A stretch of 64,000 nucleotides of DNA from Balaenoptera acutorostrata. Lineage: Eukaryota > Chordata > Mammalia > Artiodactyla > Balaenopteridae. Shown here in pieces: positions 46,601-59,230 of the stretch; within the stretch, counting starts at the first letter, position 1, and each line of letters opens with the position of its first letter. The stretch lies in the NCBI RefSeq assembly GCF_949987535.1, contig NC_080079.1, positions 496,001 to 560,000 on the forward strand, given 5' to 3'. The translations under genes were made by a program, and so were the position numbers. The notes beneath the pieces were generated by a model. It was not told the origin of the DNA, made no database searches, and was given only the letters and a program-made list of their open reading frames with translations.

Positions 46601-49600
46601 GACAGGAGTGGGCGGTGAATGAGCGGAGGCCGGTCCCCAAGCCTGTGGGCGAGGCACTGGCCACCCCAGGGCCCCCACCTGCCACCGCTGGGGACACGGT
46701 TGCTGCTCAGACTGAGCGGGGCCAACCTCACCCCCAAAGGCATCCCCACCGCGGGCGTGGCGGGGTCTGTGTGATGGGACCCAGCTCGTCAGCAGGTTCA
46801 ACGACGGGGCGATCGAACTGCTTTGCTGAGGTGATGGCATCTCAAGAACAGCCCCTGGGAAGACACACCCGAGGCGCGCCTGAGGGAGCTGAGTCCTCGG
46901 GGCCCTGCCAGCCCAGCCCCACACGGGAGGAGGCCCGGCACCGGCTAAAGCCGCTTCGAAGGCTCTGGGCCAGAACTTCCCCCCCTCGCTGAGCCCGCGG
47001 GCCGGAGCTGAACAGAGGCTGCAGACCAGCGCCAGGCGCCCGCGGAGGACAGTCCTGAGCTGAGGGCAGGCCCCGCGCTCCACCTTCCAGCCAAACACAG
47101 CCCGGCGATCACTCTGCAGCAACGGCTACGGCCATGGCTCCCGCCGCGTCTGTGAGGACGGTGACTGCCACCACCTGAGCCGGATTCACGCGCCCGCCTC
47201 GTGTGCAGAGCAGGACACGCCGTCTGGGGCCGCGAGCCAGCGGGTGGGCCCTGGGGTTGGGTCACTGGGCACCCAGTGAGGTGGGTGCTGGTCTCTACAG
47301 CCCGGTTCAGCCCAGAACCTTCCGGGGAGCGGACAGGCAGGGGGGGCCTGCGTCGTCCACCGGCACAGGGACGGCCGCTCCGTGTCTGCCGAGCCCGTGG
47401 CCCCCCGGAGACCCCAGGCTTCCACCGCCTTGAAAGGTAACGTTTGGAGAGGCGGCGAGGCCCAGCCCCTTGCCCTGACCCCTGCCCTGGCCGCACGGCA
47501 GGACCCCCAGACGATGTTTTGAGGTGTACTTTCTTTCATTGAAAAACCGGTGCTGGCCGGGTGCTGGCGCGAGGGCACTTTCTGGGGTGGGAGCTGTGCA
47601 CTGAGGTGGCCGAGCTGAAGCGGAGCCCCCACTGCCCTGTGCACACGTCCAGCCCCTTCCGCAGGCCGGCTCCCGCCGCCGTCAGCCCTCCCAGGGGCTG
47701 GGCAACCTCCGCCGTCCTTGAGACGTCCCTCCTGTCCCACGGTTTGAAATGACACCTTTTCTTATTCTAAATTCTACAACATCTCTGGCCTCATTTCTGT
47801 CCCCTTCTGCCCTCCTCCGTCCATCTGTCCATTCAGGAGCCAAGGGCCAGGCACGACCGCCCCTGCTGAAGGCAGCTGACTGTGTGGTGGGCGCTGGGGA
47901 GAGGTGGGGACAGTGGCAAAGTCATCGGCCTGACAGGCAGCCTCACCTGGGCTTCCGCTGACCGCTGCCAAGAGGCCCCAGGGCTCCAGAGGAGAGAGCC
48001 ACTCGTTTCCGAGCCAGAAATTTGCAACCACGTGTGAAATCTGATTTCTAGTCATCAGAAGAGGCCGATTCGATTAGCATTTTGTTTCTTTGGGTCACCA
48101 CGTTGTTGGCTGATATGGCCTCCGGTTTGCTTCCTCTGGAGAATCGGTGATTCCAAGTTCCTAGAGGGGGACCCGGACGCTGCGCTGGGGGCCGTAAAGC
48201 AGGACGTGGGCTCCCCTCTCCTGGCAGCCGAGGGGTGACCCTACGGCCCGGCCGCACCCCAGAAGCCCACGGGGATGAGGGGACCCTCCGAAGGGGCAGC
48301 TCCTGGCCCACCCACCCGATTCACGGAAGGCGTGCTTCCTTTCTTCGAGACTTATCATTTCTGGAACATTCTACGGCCCACTAGCCCCAATAACCAATAA
48401 CCCTCCTATCCTGTCTGTCACCCCATCAGTCCCCCTTCTCCCAGCAAGGCTCCCATGTTTCCTGCACCTGAGTTTTCCAGCCACCAGGTGCCCAGTGACC
48501 CGGCCTCTGGTCCAGGGGTTCAGGTGGGCCTGGGCTGGGGTACTGGCTGGTCCCCAGAGGCCCAGACATTTGGGGCCCAGGCAGTCTGAGTCCCTCTGCT
48601 GGCCTCCCCTGATCTGAGGCGGGGCCCTAGGGCAGCCCCCTCCTTCCTGGGCAGTGAGAGCTCTCCAGCCTCTCTGGCCTCACAGGACGGGCTCAGCTGG
48701 CTCCATCGGGACAATCAGGGCAGAGCCCGGCCATCCGAGGCAGCGGGTTTCCAGTGGGAGGTGTTTTCCTGGGTCCCTGCGACGCCTTTGAGACCACATC
48801 GCGCCTGCATCCCGCTGTCTCCCGCCCCCTTGGGCAGCCCCGAGCGCCAAACAGACCAGCTCAGGAGGGCTGGTCCCCAGGTGCCCCTACCCACCCTGGC
48901 TCCAGGGCTCCCCGCAGGCTGGGCGGGGGGCTGGACGACAGCCCGCAGGGGACGCCTGGGGGAGGAGAGGAGTATCCACGTGCCCCCCATTCCAGGGCAG
49001 GGGGCTGTGTTCTGGGCAGAGTGAAGAGCACGGGCCTGGGTGGTATGGGCAGCGCGGGTGGGCAGGATGGTGGGGCAACGGGCCAGCGACCAGAGGGTGG
49101 AGCGGGGGGGGACGAGGCTGGGGGCCACGGTCCCGCTCTCCTCACTTGTCTGAGCCTGAGCTCTGAGTTCGCGCTGGTGGAGCCGTCTCAGGGGAGGGCA
49201 CACCTGGGTCCCTGCAGCTCACGAGGCCCTGCACTCCCGGGAATGACGTGAAGGAGAAAGGTGACCCTCATCCCCACCATCCACAAGAACCCTCCCTGGT
49301 GAGGAAAGCGGAAGAGATGTTTCCACACAGCGGCCGCACCTCAGTGCCCAGGAGCCCAGGCAGGTCAGCAGAAGACGTGTGGGCCTGAGGGGGACACTGA
49401 CCTGCTAGATGTCCAGCCATTTAATTAGCGCCGCCCCTGGGCCAGCCGGGCCTCCCCTCCCCCGGCCCCACGCCCCGCACCTGGCTGCCTTAGGGCCTCT
49501 CGAGCTGCCCCCCATCTGCCGGGACAGCGGACCTCAGGGTCCCCGACTGCGGGACCTGTCTGCGGACATGTCCTCAAAGGCGGCTTCTCGGATGAGGGAC

Positions 49601-52600
49601 CAGCCGGAGCGAGGTCTCATGGTCCTGATGCAGGGCCTTCAGATGCCAGAGGTAGCAGCGGGCTTCCCATACGTGCCTCGGGATGAAGCGGAGTGGCCTG
49701 CAAGGCAGGATCAGTAACAGGGGATGTGTCCTCCTCTCCTTTTGATCATCACACGGTGACAGCACGTCCCTGGATTTTGTTAGAACCTGCAGGATTTTAA
49801 CAAACCTTTTGGTGTTGAAGCAAAGGAGGTGTCATTACCAGCTCCGGCTTCGGTGCCGGGGCGCCTAGGGTTTCTGTGTGGATGTATTGTGCTGTGCTCT
49901 CGATGCCGGCTTGCGTGATGGACTTCTAAAGTTTTATTTTTAACCAGAACATCCAGCCCCTGAGACTGGGGGCCGGGCAGGGAGCAGGTCCCACCTGAGG
50001 AGACGTGCTGGTGTTGAAGCCACGGGTTCCGAAGTCTGGTCTCCGGCTGACTTCGCGAGTGTCTCCTGACCTGCCCATCGCTGGAGCTGTGTCTGGGGAG
50101 GGTGCGATTTCCACGGCAACCCCTTACAGACGCCCCAGGACCTGGGCGTGGGCAGTGGGGCTTCTGATCCGTGGGACAGCCACCCGTGGGGCTGACAGCG
50201 GCCTTGGAGGATGTTCATGGGTTCTGGAACAAGAACCGGGATGCTGGAAACCGTGGGCATGACGCTGTGGGGGAGGGAGTCTCCAACATCCGTGTGAAAA
50301 CCCAAACCACAGGCCTGGCCGAACCTTAACACAGGCGGCTGTGACCCCGCGTTCCCCGAGAGGCGACGGGCCACCCCCCACCGTGCACCTCCCCTGAGCT
50401 CTGCCGGGTTCTGACAGCTCAGGACCAGGTGAGCGGCCGGTGGTTTGGCTGGTTTGCGGCCTGTGGGTCGGAGCCAAGGGGAGGCTGGAGCCAGACTTGA
50501 GAGCGGCCTCTGCGTCCGTGCACGTGACCCGGCACAGGCCACGTGGCACCCAGTTCAGTATTTTCACTGCAGAAAAAAGGCAAGGCTAGTCTGCGGGTCC
50601 ATCCGACTCTCTCATGTTTTATTTAGGAAGCTTAAGTATTCACCAGGCCTGGGCCTCCCGCGAAGGGGGCTGTGCACAGCCCGTTGCATCCATCTGAGGG
50701 GCTGGACCTCCAGTCTGGACGCCGCCCGCCCGGGGCTCAGATGCCCGCGCCCCCTCCTGACTCAGCAGCTTCCACCTCCCGGCTACTTTGCGGAAACACA
50801 TGCCCTCTGGACGGCCAGTGAAGCTCGTGCCCTCCCCCAGCCTGCTCGCCCTTTTCAGCGAGCCCAGGAGCAGTCCTACAAGGAGCCTCTCGGTGGTGGG
50901 TGGGTGCCTGTGAGGGCCGGGCCCCTGCTGATGCAAAGGGGCTGGTGGGCGGCCCTGGGAGGCTGCTGTGGGCCGTGGGGCTCTCACCAAGGGGGACGTA
51001 GGTGTGCCCCCCAGCCCGCATGCCCTGTGGCGTGTCCTGGGCACCAGGGACCCACGCGTTGGGGACGTGACCTGACAGACGGGTGCCCTCGGGGGCCAAG
51101 GGCTTCTCCCACCCCGACCCCCCACCACCCAGCAAAGGGCTGGACAGGCCGGCCACCATCATGTTCCTAAGGGACATGGGTACGGCCCTCCCTGGGACCA
51201 GACCACCCCCCGGTCCATCAGACGGGGCCCTCGTGGGGCACTTGCTCTGAGATGGCCACTGGGGACGTGTCTGTAACCAGGAGCTGAGGCCATCGTGAAC
51301 CGTGACCTGGGGACCCCCCCCCAGCCAGGCAGGAAGCCAGCGGAGCGGCCTTGAGGCTGAGAGGCTGGGGTGATCTGGGCCGCCTCGTTGGGTGGGTCTC
51401 ACTTGATGAATCCTCCTTTGCTCAAGGTTAATGATCATTCAGAGCTGCCTTATTCTAGGAGACGCGCGCGCCCTGTGTTACTCAGCTCGCACTGGAAAGC
51501 ACAGTGTCTTCAAGAAATTCAAGGGCAGCTTTAAAGAAACCAGATGGTCGCCTAGAAAATTTTATGAACTCTTCACATCTTGCCTATCGCTGCTCTGAAT
51601 TTTATAGGAACGATAAGGTGGTCCTCAGCCGGGCTGGACTGGGGGTGTGTCAGGCCGTCCTCCCGGGACCCTCATGCCTGAGCCTTGCAGGGGTGGGGCA
51701 GAGCCAAGCCCACACCAAGTGTCCCTCGGGGGATCTTCCCAGCAGGAAGCGTCCAGGTGGAAGTACTTCACAGACACAGACCGGACGTCCTGACCGCCCA
51801 CGCCCACCAGTGACGGCGGCAGAGGAAGTCGCGGTGGCTGTAGGTGGGTCCTGGGGGCTCCAGCCTGACTGTCGTCACACACACGGAATCCGCGCACAAG
51901 GTGCCGACACCCAAGGAGCAACGGGAGCTTCAGAAGCAGCACCGGCCTCGGGTTGGGCCAGGAGCTGTCCACCAACACTCAGAACTGTGGCTGAAGACCG
52001 CTGAGATGCTGGACAGGTTTTACGTGACGGTTCATGCTCCCTGGAGACAAGGGAGCCTATTTTGAGTTTTCAGAGACAATGTGTTCAATTCATGGAGAAA
52101 AAAGTTTAAAAACACGAGGCTGACGCCACCTACTCACCTGATCCCGAGATAACTCGGATGTTTACAGGTTGTCCTCCGTCCCCACCCCGCCCCCCAACCC
52201 GGGGCCCCACCAGCGGGGCCGGTCGGAGAGGTGCACAGACCCGGGGCGGGCGCACACACATCCTGCTGCCCGGCAGAGACCCCCAGACGGCCTCCAGGAA
52301 CTCCCTGCCCGGGAAGCATTTCACCTTCTCAAGGAACCTACGCTCCGGCTTTACGCGCCCAATGCGGACCAGGTTCCTGGAGACCAGCCTGGCCTTTCCC
52401 CAGGACGCATGTACGGGGAGAGTCAGGCATCCATCAGGATCACTTGTGCTAACGTGATTTATACCTTGTAAGGAAGGGCTGAGCCGGCCTGCCAGGCCTG
52501 CACTACTGATGCGGTCCATCCTTTAAGCCTAGATGGAATCCAGTGGGAGGAGCGGCGGCACAGCTCTGATGGCTGGCGAGGTTGGGACAAGCTACCAGGC

Positions 52601-53400
52601 GCGAGGTCCCTTTGAGGTCTGCGAGGTCGGACGCCCTTTAGAGCAATCCCCATCAGGGGACCATGTGGGGCTGGGCAGTTACATTCAGGCAGACCTGTCT
52701 GGCCTGGCTAAGAAGCAGAATTTTAAGACACACCCTGAAATCTGCACACAGCCCCCACCCTTGGCCCCCGAGGGAATAACCTTCTGCAAATTCCACCCCC
52801 GCCCCAAGCTGTGCAAAAGTTCAGCAGATTCTTCCTGAATGAACCGCTGTCCCATGACTCGGGGGAGGCTAATCTTCTGATGGTGTCTGATTATTTGATT
52901 AGATGCAGGTGGGAATTTGGAGGAGAGGAGACCCCGCTACCCCACCCCCAGCGCCCTGTGCTCAGAGCTGATGGATTGTTCACAGAAATCGTTGTCAAGC
53001 TTAGAGTTCAAATATTTTTAGCTGCCAGAAACCCAAGGTCACCCAAGTGACAATCTAGTGTCTGGATTTATAGATCATGATTCAAAACTTAATTCTGTAA
53101 GAGTAGTTTAAGAGCCCATTTTTGTTTTAAGCTCTGCACCCACAGCAGCAGTATTTAGAACCAGAATCCTGAGAGGAGTTTAAAGGTCCGTCCACACCCT
53201 CCCTGCTCAGCATACGTGATCCAGAAGCTTCCAGGCTCACTGCCCCTACCTTGAAGAGCTGCAGAGAAACACACTTCGTTAACTGAGACGCGCTCTTAAC
53301 TCATGGGACATGGCAGTCCTGGTGTGGCCAGAAACACCTCTGCACCCTGAGAGGGATGGGGGCCCGAGCCTTCCCACAGGGTTCTGCTCCTGGCCATGAA
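43605..53400. other. Intergenic, no gene recognised
   Basis: Mostly GC-rich, with CpG-rich stretches near 46020-46200 and 47100-47430. An AT-rich patch follows the SINE to about 43860, and another lies at 44090-44260. A lower-GC island at 51400-51625 is listed among the findings. A 394-codon minus-strand frame (45938-47122) and others show no recognisable domain. Confidence 0.55.
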
Positions 53401-53486
53401 GCCAGGTGTGAGCCAGATGTGAGCCAGGTGAGCCAGGTGTGAGCCAGGTGCAAGCCAGGTGTGAGGTAGGTGTAAGCCAGGCATGA
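53401..53486. repeat. 11-bp tandem repeat, eight units
   Basis: Eight consecutive units of gccaggtgtga type, one of 9 bp and the rest 11 bp, with single-base variants (gccagatgtga, gccaggtgcaa, ggtaggtgtaa). The unit carries the splice-donor-like string aggtga/aggtgt. The array is short and not linked to any gene. Confidence 0.93.
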
Positions 53487-55709
53487 CCCCATGCATGTCA
53501 AAGTGTCAGAAATGTCACCCAGTTTAGAGAGGAGCTCAGAGCAGACGGGGCCCTTTCCAGGTGGGGCTCACAGGGTCTGTCGCGAGAGCCAGATGGACCC
53601 CACGGGCCCCCTGGGCCCTGTGTGGAGGGAAGGACGATGCCCGTCCTCCGTCCAGGGCGTCCCTGCAGAGCCCACACCAGAGCTCGGCCGCGGCTCCCAA
53701 GGGGCGTCTGGGTCAGGACGGACGGCGCTTCCTCAGTGTCTCCTTCTTGAAATGTTTCTGTGCACGGCTGAGTTGTCGTGTGGACACATCGAAGAGGATC
53801 ACAAACCTAAATCTGGTTGGATGATTTGAAACATGGTTTGCAGCAGGAGAGAACAGTTGTGGTCCAACCTGAGCAGACCTGAACGTGGGGACAGACCCCA
53901 GCTCCGGTCCCTCCCCTGCTCTGTGGCCTCAGCTGAAACGGTCCCACTCTCGGTGGCCCGTCCTCTGCGCCCGGCGTGGTGGGCGCCTCCCAGGAGTCCT
54001 CTCTTTGTGTCTCTGAGGAACCAGCCAGCTCGCTCAGTGAGACTTAAGTTCCAGAGTCCCCTCGACAAGCCTGCACCCTGCGTGAGCGGTGGGCGGTCTT
54101 GCTTGCTCCCTGATCGCCTGGAGGCACGTGACGGTCCCACGGCATCAGCGCCCCGGTCCACACTACAGCTTGCCCCCACCCACCTCCCCATCCCTCCAAA
54201 GTACGCCTCTGGGACCTCGGGCAGCGGAGGGTCCTCGCTGGCCGTTTGCGCAGCCACATTCGGACCCGAGCTTTGGATCGCCTGGGTCACGCCGACTGCC
54301 CAGGGCTGGTCTGAGCTTTGGCTGGCTTTGTGGAACTCAAACGCGTTCCCCCAGGAGGACTGCCGGGTAGAGGGTGCCCTGCCCCCCGGGGCTACCCTGG
54401 CCACTCAGCTCCCGGGGGGCCGGCGCCCAGCCCCAAGCGTCAGGGAATGCCGTGACGTGTGCACGGGTGTTGGCAACTCTGGACTTGGCTGGAGGCCGAG
54501 GGCCAAAGACCCAGGTTCAGACCCGACGCCCTCCGAAAGGCCCCAGCTTGGGCTCTGTGTCCCAAAGGGGACGCTGCCCGAAGACGCTGTCCACACATGC
54601 AGACACTTCTCAGCTCACATTTCCAGCCCAAACACACGGGACGTGAGCGCTCCGCTGAGGGCCTGGCGCAGACTCCACGTGAGCGCAGGACACCCTGCTC
54701 CCTGCAGGACACGGTGACACCAGGCCCCTCTGAGGACGCGGTGCCACCTCCGGCCTGCACTCTTCCCCACTTGCGTCGACTCCGGGAGGCCGGTCTCGGC
54801 CTTTGTCCCAACACTAACGTGGCGCCTCACGAGGTCCGCGGAGCCCACACCCCTTCCCATGGCGGGAGAGCAGGCGTCCCTCTCGAGTCTGTTCCTCCAG
54901 CCGGTGGCCATGGGAGCCGGGCTGCGGGCGGCCACCTGGGGTCGGGTTTGCTGTCACCTCCAGCTGCAGAAGCCCCAGGCCTCGGCCGTCCCCCGTCCCC
55001 ACAGGAGCCGACGCTGGGTCCCCGAGCCCAGGACACCAGCAGGACAGAGCGTGGAGGTGTGGTGGGAAGGGGCTCGAGGACCCACACGCCGAGGGCGGCC
55101 TCGGGGGGGATCCACACTCAGTGTGGACGGTGCAGAAGAGGATCGTTTACACCACACGAAAAAGGAAACACTTCAGACTCAAAACAGCATCACCTTTTAT
55201 CCCAATCTGTAAAAATGTATTTTTTCATTTGCTCAGAAAGTGCGTCTTGCTGGGGCAGCCTCGGCTGTCATAAGCTGTCAGAGCGAAGCTCCGAGCTGCA
55301 GCCTCGTGGCTCACTAAGCTGCTCTGAACAAAAGATCACGGAGGCTCCTCTACAGATTTCACAACAGCAAGACGACATTTTTTCAGGGTAGAAAAATCCT
55401 TTCATTAAAAAAACCCCACCTTGTATGAAACCATCATATTAACTCAGATAGGCAGTCTGGGTTTCAGTGGGGAAGAATGTTCAGCGGGTCAAGAAATCCT
55501 TTTTTCCCCCAACAGCAGCCCACAAGGGAGAGCCCTGGGGACACTGCCTGGCATCCCCACACAGGGCCACCTCCCTGTTTCCCTGCTTGGCCTGCCCTCC
55601 CGTCCTGGCAGCTGGACGACCAGACTCCAGGTGAGCTGCCCTGAGGCTTCATCTGAGAAATTTCAACTTGCAGGGTCAGTGCGGGGAGCAAATGACTCCT
55701 GGGGACGGT
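53487..55709. other. Intergenic, no gene recognised
   Basis: GC-rich, with a plus-strand frame of 294 codons (53833-54717) and another of 310 (54459-55391), overlapping in different frames and without known domains. An AT-rich patch lies at about 55140-55500. Confidence 0.5.
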
Positions 55710-55931
55710 GCACATGTGAGTGTGCACGTGTGTGCATGAGGGAGCACGAATGCGTGTAGGTGTGCACCAATGTGTGCATGCGTGTGCACGTGGGCACCAG
55801 TGGGTTTGCATGTGTATATGGGTGTGTGCACATGTGTATGATGTGTGTCGTGTGCATGTGTGTGCGTGTGTATGAATGTGTGTGTGCACAGGCGTGTGCT
55901 TGTATTCCGTGCCCTGTGCGTGTGCATCTGT
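55710..55931. repeat. Degenerate (TG)n repeat
   Basis: About 220 bp of interrupted tgtg/gcatgtgtg units. The strong interruption indicates an old microsatellite. It yields artificial His/Thr-rich frames on the minus strand. Confidence 0.93.
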
Positions 55932-57766
55932 CTTTGACACTTGGAGCAGACGGGTTCTCCCGTGGACTCTGGGCCTCACCCTGGCTGAGTCCATCATCCA
56001 TGCGCGGGTGGCAGCTGGGCTGAGCTGCTGTGGGTGACGTGGCACAGAGCACCGCCCTCCCGAGGGGACCCAGGAGGGAGCTGCCGGCCCGGGGAGGGGG
56101 GACGCACCAGGAGCCGAGGCAGCCGTGGTGGACGAGGGGTCCGGTGTGGTGACTGCTGCGTGTGGCCGCCGTCGCCCGGAGCAGCGCTGGGTGCCGGGAG
56201 GGGATCGGCCGGAACAGGCAGCTCCGTCCAGGGGCCCCGGGGGGCACCGTCTGCCCCCTCCCCCAGGGGGTCCCGTGCAAGGCAGGTAGGACCCAGGTGC
56301 GGAAGCCGCGCTGCCCTGTCCCGCAAGGCTGAGCGCTAGGCCTGTGACCGGAGAGCCGAGCAGGTGAGCAGGTGAGCAGGTGGGGGCCGGGGGCCGTCGT
56401 TACCCGGCTGAAGGGACCCTCCCAGGCCCCACCCCCAGGACAAAGGCCTGAGCCTTCCCGGTGGCTGGGCCTGTGGGCTTGGGTGGCATCAGGCTCCGTC
56501 CCACAGAGCCAGGTTCACACACGGGGGAGGCTGCGCCCTTTCCTCAGGGTCTGTCCCTTCCAGCCGCCTCAGCGTCAGGAGGCGTGCTCCCCCTGCCAGG
56601 ACACCTCACTTCCCAGCTGGGACCCCACGGGGGACCCTAGGAGCCCCTCGGTACCCGGCCCGAGGCAGGGTTCCCACCTCGGAGCGGGAACTTGCTTATA
56701 TGAGCGGGCACAGCCCTGCTGTAGGGTGCACTGTTTTGATGACTCGGAAGGTGCCCCGCCCCCGCCCCGGGCGAGGCGCGCTTCTTCTCTGGGGGCTTAA
56801 AGGCGCATTGGGTGTTTTGCGCGCTCTCTGTGGGGCGAGACCCTGGCTGCAGAGCTATTTCACCTGGGCGGCGGGACGTCAGTGAAAACCGCAACAGAGA
56901 CGAGAAAATCGTCCAAGGGCCGGCTTGCGCCTGAGGGCAGACGCTGGAGGGACCGCTGGTCAGAACCAGCCCAAGGGCAGCGGAGGCCGGCTCGTACAGC
57001 TCTGAGTAAAGCCTGTGCCTCGGGCTGGAGAAACACCGCTTGATAAATTCCAAGGGAAACAGAGAAGCACCGAATAGACCACAGCTCATTGAACAGGAGG
57101 CACAAGCAAGCATCCCAGGACGTGGGGACCTGCGGGGCCGCTGCCGTGGCCGGGTGGCCAGGAGTGGCCAGTGGAGCCTTGAGAAGCCCCTCGCCCACAG
57201 AGAAATGGCCGCCCAGGCGTGGAGGGTGTGGAACCCTCGGAACCTCGGACCACGGTCCAGAAGATGGAGGCGTCCACGGATGGGCACACGCCCTGCCTCC
57301 CAGCCTTGAGACCTGGGTCGAGACAGCGACCACGGTCCACGACAGGGCTAACCTCCCACCTTCTCTCACATGACCTCCTTGAGTGGCTTCAAAATGGTGA
57401 TGGGGCAAGTTTCCCAGCAGGTGTTGGCTCTGAGAGTGGAACCTGCTTTAGAATCTGGGCTCTTTTCAGCTTGTTCTCTGGTTTTCTCTGGCGCACATAG
57501 AGCCCGCCGCTGGCTGCCGGACGGGGAGGGCACCGCAGCCCTGCCTCTGGGCCAGATTTCAGGCGGTCACACCGTGTCAGTTTGCGTGAGGTATGGAGGG
57601 CCTGGACCACGGACAGCAAAGGGAAGCAGCCCCTCTGCAGGGCCTGGGGTGGGATGGGCACGGGGTCCACAGGGAACTTTGAGGCCTGCATGTAACCCAG
57701 CAGGGCCCTGCGGGGGGGCCTTCCCAGGACAGACACCACCCCCCATCCTCCGCCTGACTCCTGTCT
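55932..57766. other. Intergenic, no gene recognised
   Basis: GC-rich and moderately CpG-rich at about 56060-56340. Three 8-bp units (gagcaggt type) repeat at 56357-56380. No exon or RNA gene is recognised. Confidence 0.5.
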
Positions 57767-58318
57767 GTAGAAAAACTTTAGCCTTCCCCGAGTTCCAAAG
57801 AGTAAATTTAATCAAACAAGTGAGAAAATGCAGAAGCAAAGGAAAACCGTTAAACAAGGCAAAATACTAATAGTTTAGCCATTAAACAGATCAACGACCT
57901 TTAGTTCCTCATCAAGGGCTATAGATATTATTCTGAGCTACGTCCTTGAGCTATTTTGCAGATACTGAAGCCCCCACCAGGTGGAAGAAGTTAACTGCAT
58001 GCTGCACACAAGCACGCAGACCCCAGGCCAGCTGGAACCAGAAGGCTGATGATGGTGACTCCTGATGACCTCACCACCAGCCAATCAGAAGAGCATGCAC
58101 GAGCTGATCACACCCCACAACCCACCCTCCCTCACCCTGTCTTTAAAAACCTTTTCCTGAAAGCCTTCGGGGAGTTCAGGCCTTTTGAGCACTAGCTGCC
58201 TGGACTCCTTGCTTGGCTCCTGCGATAACCACTGCACTTTCCTTCCCCTCCAACCGGGGTCAGTAGATTGGCTTTACTGTGGGCGGGCGAGTGGACCCGA
58301 ATTTGGTTCGGTGACATG
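57767..58318 (+). mobile_element. Solo LTR of an old endogenous retrovirus
   Basis: The segment begins tgtagaaaaactttag and ends ttcggtgaca, fitting TG...CA termini, about 550 bp. It has a CCAAT box (58080-58084), a TATA-like ctttaaaaac (58141-58150) and the downstream gcctggactccttgcttggc and gacccgaatttggttcgg segments typical of gammaretrovirus-like (class I) LTRs. No gag, pol or env remnant is seen on either side, so it appears solo. No clear target-site duplication was found and the left edge is uncertain. The exact family is not assigned. Confidence 0.65.
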
Positions 58319-58949
58319 CAGGCAGCAGGCACAGGGTGGGCAGCACTGGGCCAGCATGTCACCTGGAGAGCTGGTGAATAAAACCCCTAACATGCAGGAC
58401 GGACGCCACATTTTCCAAATGAGACAAGAGCAGAAGACGGTCAGATGCTCCGGAGAACAGCCGTGACCAACACCTGCTGAGAGAGCCTTGGGCAGAGCTG
58501 CCACCTCCCACATCAGGCGGGAAGGCCACTCTCCTCCTGTTTCCAGGGAGGACAGAGGGTCAAGAACACTTCCCTCTCTTGCTCTGTCTGCCTTTACAGC
58601 AGATTGTGCATTGGCACCCAGACCCCAACCCAATGGGCTTCTCACAGTCTAATCCCAAATGTCCCAGGGTGGGAGGTGGGCATGGGCTGTTCCCAGAGCT
58701 CCTGACTGACGCGGCCAGTGTGGGGGGCATTCTCAGAAGCTGTGCATCAGCTGTGGCCCCCGGATCAGCTCACATGGAAAGATGACGCTTTCCCCTTCAT
58801 CCCGTGGAAGAAGGAATGATAAGTTTTCCATCCAGGCCTCTGGGTCAGAGCTGATAGAGGACCCTCCACTCCGTGGTGCTGGGCCCCCGGCCCCCAGCCC
58901 CCAGCTGTGACCGTCCAGTGGCCTGAGCGTGGGCCCTGGGCTGCTGAGG

Positions 58950-59062
58950 GGTCGTGGGCCCTCAGACAGTGACGCAGCCTCTCCTTTCTGGTTTTGTATC
59001 TATAAACATGGGGTGGCTGTCCCAGGTCTTACCTGCCTCTCTGCCTCACAGGACTGTTGCAA
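58950..59062 (-). repeat. MIR SINE fragment
   Basis: The order cctctcctttctggttttg, tatctataaacatggggtgg, ttacctgcctctctgcctc, acaggactgttgcaaag corresponds to the reverse complement of the MIR 3' half (tctgtaaaatggggat, acctacctcatagg, gttgttgtgag). Confidence 0.6.
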
Positions 59063-59066
59063 AGAG

Positions 59067-59230
59067 TTGCCAGATTTAGCAACAAAGCAGAGGATGCCCA
59101 GTTGAATTTGAATTTCAGATAAACATTATTTTGGTATAAGTATGTCCCAAATATTGCAAGGGACAAACTAAAAAAAGTTATTCGCTATTCATCTGAAATG
59201 CAAATTTGACGGTGCCCTCTTTTTCCTGGC
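59067..59230. repeat. Palindromic DNA-transposon-like relic
   Basis: Two diverged inverted arms of about 70-75 bp are seen. The left arm runs from ccagatttagc to aagtatgtccc, the right arm from gggacaaac to ttttcctggc, around a short aaatattgca loop. The same palindrome (gaatttcagataaac, tatgtcccaaatattgca) is familiar as an ancient mammalian interspersed repeat, but I do not assign the family name. Confidence 0.7.

Noticed and set aside
45938..47122. Minus-strand open frame of 394 codons
   Set aside because: No recognisable domain, low-complexity Pro/Gly/Arg composition, and overlapping long frames on the other strand.
53401..53486. Possible CRISPR-like array of short repeats
   Set aside because: Units are 11 bp and directly adjacent, with no spacers, in a mammalian genome. 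It is a minisatellite.
53296..53501. Repeat protein with His-Leu/Thr-Trp-Leu pattern on the minus strand
   Set aside because: It is a by-product of the 11-bp tandem repeat and its flank.
55663..56280. His/Thr-rich minus-strand frame of 205 codons
   Set aside because: It arises from the degenerate (TG)n repeat at 55710-55931.
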